Positions 62,288-64,000 of a stretch of DNA of 64,000 nt are shown here, piece after piece (the first letter of the stretch is position 1; every line of letters starts with the position of its first letter). Under the pieces are notes generated by a model. It saw only the letters and a program-made list of their open reading frames with translations. It did no database searches and was not told the origin of the DNA. The stretch covers positions 6,093,620 to 6,157,619 of the forward strand of contig CM024190.1 in assembly GCA_013433145.1 (NCBI GenBank), written 5' to 3'. The stretch is from Ascaris suum (lineage: Eukaryota; Nematoda; Chromadorea; Rhabditida; Ascarididae). The position numbers and the translations under genes were made by a program.

Positions 62288-64000
62288 CTACAATAAAACA
62301 AAACAATTTCATATCTGCGATACATCGGCACTATTCCAAATCAAGCACCATTCAGCAGCGAGTAAAGACAGAGGCAGACAAGATAAACAAGTCCATTATC
62401 AGTGAACAATTTAATCAAATCCAGGCACCTCACATTTAAAATTAACTTCACATAAGCGCGAAGAATGAATGTGCCACACATCTCCCCCCCCCCCCCCCCC
62501 CCCGCAGACCAACGTTTAGTGCACATGCAACAAAAGGCATATGTTCCCTTCCTTCAAATAGCCTCGTGAATATTCAACTTTGCACAGACAGTCTGCATAG
62601 ACGCGTATATATTTTCCTCCTTCAAACTCAAGCATGACAGATGAAACATCAGACGAAACATGCAAAAAAAAGCGGCAGACGGAGAACAAAAACGAAAAAG
62701 ACACAATCGTACTTTCGACCAAGCCGTCAAACACGGTCTCTCATTAAATGAAAGAGAGGTTTTCCACGTCGAAAAGAAGCAAACAGAAGTGGTTCCTGAT
62801 TGAAAAAGAACATAATGCATCTCATTTTCGATTTACAAATGAAATGAGAGGCGAGTTTCGATCACGCTGAATATAAAGCGCCTATTGCGTATTGAAATGC
62901 AATACACAGCGTTCAAAAATGAACGCCTCATGCGCGTTGCGTTTTCACAACGAAACAAATCATGCAAGATGGTTACATCAATGCTACATTCATATATGGT
63001 CAATCTCTCTAATAATTAAGTACACTAGCTACAGCTACTTATCGGGCAACATCTGCAGCGGCTTTGGCAAATAAAACAAAACATTTTTTTAAAACCCATA
63101 GCGACTTTATGCAGTGCAAAATGCGGCTAACAGCTCCTCATTGTAATTTTCGGCTAGCAAATTGTCTATCAAATTTTTCGACTCGTTTCGCCCGCTTTAT
63201 CCTCAAAAACTTCGATTTGCATCAAATACAAAAAATCGTGTAAACAGCAGGTGAAGAAACACTACACCATCTACCTGCCTGACATTTCCTTGTTCACATA
63301 TACCGTTCCGAATTTCTAAGCAAATGCAAGTAAGACCTCTATATAATTAGGAAGAGCAAGGAAAGGAGAGAAAGAGGAGAGGCAGAGCTCGTCGCTAAAA
63401 ACGCTAAATCTGACTCAAGTAAGCGCGAAATTTTTTTCTCCGGAATTTCAGTACGGGAATAGGCCACTGCGATCGAACTTGAGTTGAATCATCCAAAAAT
63501 AGGTTCATTTCCGCCCTCTGACAAATGTAAGTTGTAAATGAATCAGAATCCGGGCTTTATCGCAGTTTATGGATCTATATCGTTCAAGTACCTGAGTGCA
63601 CCTTTGTTGTTTATGGGGGGACGACAGCTTCACAGCCATACTTGCTTTATAAGCGCGATGCGAGGGAGAACACATTGGAGGAAACTCATCACAAAAACAA
63701 TAAAGTGCAACAGCACAATGGAACTGCAATGCGCAGTTAGTATAACACGTGGAGACAACTTTCCTCCTGTGAATACTCGTGAATACCGTTAACGGTAAGG
63801 AGAGATTGAAAACACGGAAGTATCTGCCCTGATGCGGGCGACTCGGTTGGAAATCAAGGGAGATTTTCGTGCGGTTGGTTTATGCTGCGAGGTAGGGCAG
63901 GAATTACTGCTGGTTTAGTAACGAGCATGTTGTACTTCCCACACTTGAATTCTGCAACTCAAACACAGCAACATTACGGACCTGCGAACGCCTTGAGGCG
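62288..64000 (-). other. wwp-1 upstream intron sequence to the window edge
   Basis: The exon at 62287 begins in phase 0 in the middle of C2, so an intron must precede it. I find no candidate for the preceding C2 exon on the - strand up to 64000. The stretch holds a 20-base C tract at 62484-62503 and otherwise A-rich + strand sequence. Confidence 0.75.
62484..62503. repeat. Poly-C tract, 20 bases
   Basis: Uninterrupted C run in the first visible wwp-1 intron region; G-rich on the transcribed-sense (-) strand. Confidence 0.98.

Noticed and set aside
62288..64000. Possible first C2 exon of wwp-1
   Set aside because: I searched the - strand for an EWNE-like end and basic KKT/KKK strands and found none. 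The exon is taken to lie beyond the window.

Overview
This is nuclear DNA from a nematode, most likely a clade V rhabditid and probably strongylid-like. The evidence is two multi-exon genes whose predicted proteins match the Caenorhabditis genes lim-9 and wwp-1 almost residue for residue, as far as I can compare from memory. Their exons are short (72-288 bp) and are bounded by TTTCAG-type acceptors. Introns run from about 0.25 to 3 kb, much longer than in Caenorhabditis, and the background is AT-rich. I see no bacterial, organellar or viral genes. The species is not determined.

Layout. (1) 1-31813: no convincing exon. The + strand is T-rich and carries simple repeats, poly-C/G tracts, a 33-bp minisatellite and one tRNA-like sequence. 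(2) 31814-40318, + strand: the last five coding exons of a lim-9/FHL-type LIM protein. They give 300 residues: the end of one LIM domain plus four complete LIM domains, up to a TAA stop. Intron 4 holds about 1.9 kb of purine-rich degenerate tandem repeat. (3) 40319-48875: space between two convergent genes, with no confident gene. The strand composition flips within it, at about 42-43.5 kb. (4) 62287-48876, - strand: thirteen exons of wwp-1, a C2-WW-HECT E3 ubiquitin ligase. They give 732 residues from mid-C2 to the stop, in one uninterrupted frame. The start codon and the first part of C2 lie beyond the right edge. (5) 62288-64000: wwp-1 intron sequence.

Function. From studies of the families, LIM-9 is a muscle M-line/dense-body adaptor and WWP-1 is a ubiquitin ligase that uses WW domains to select PPxY substrates. 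Nothing in the sequence links the two genes functionally. They are tail-to-tail neighbours and not an operon. The points most worth following up are the missing 5' exons of lim-9, the purine-rich repeat in its last intron, the series of long poly-G/poly-C tracts, and the intergenic ORF near 46 kb.
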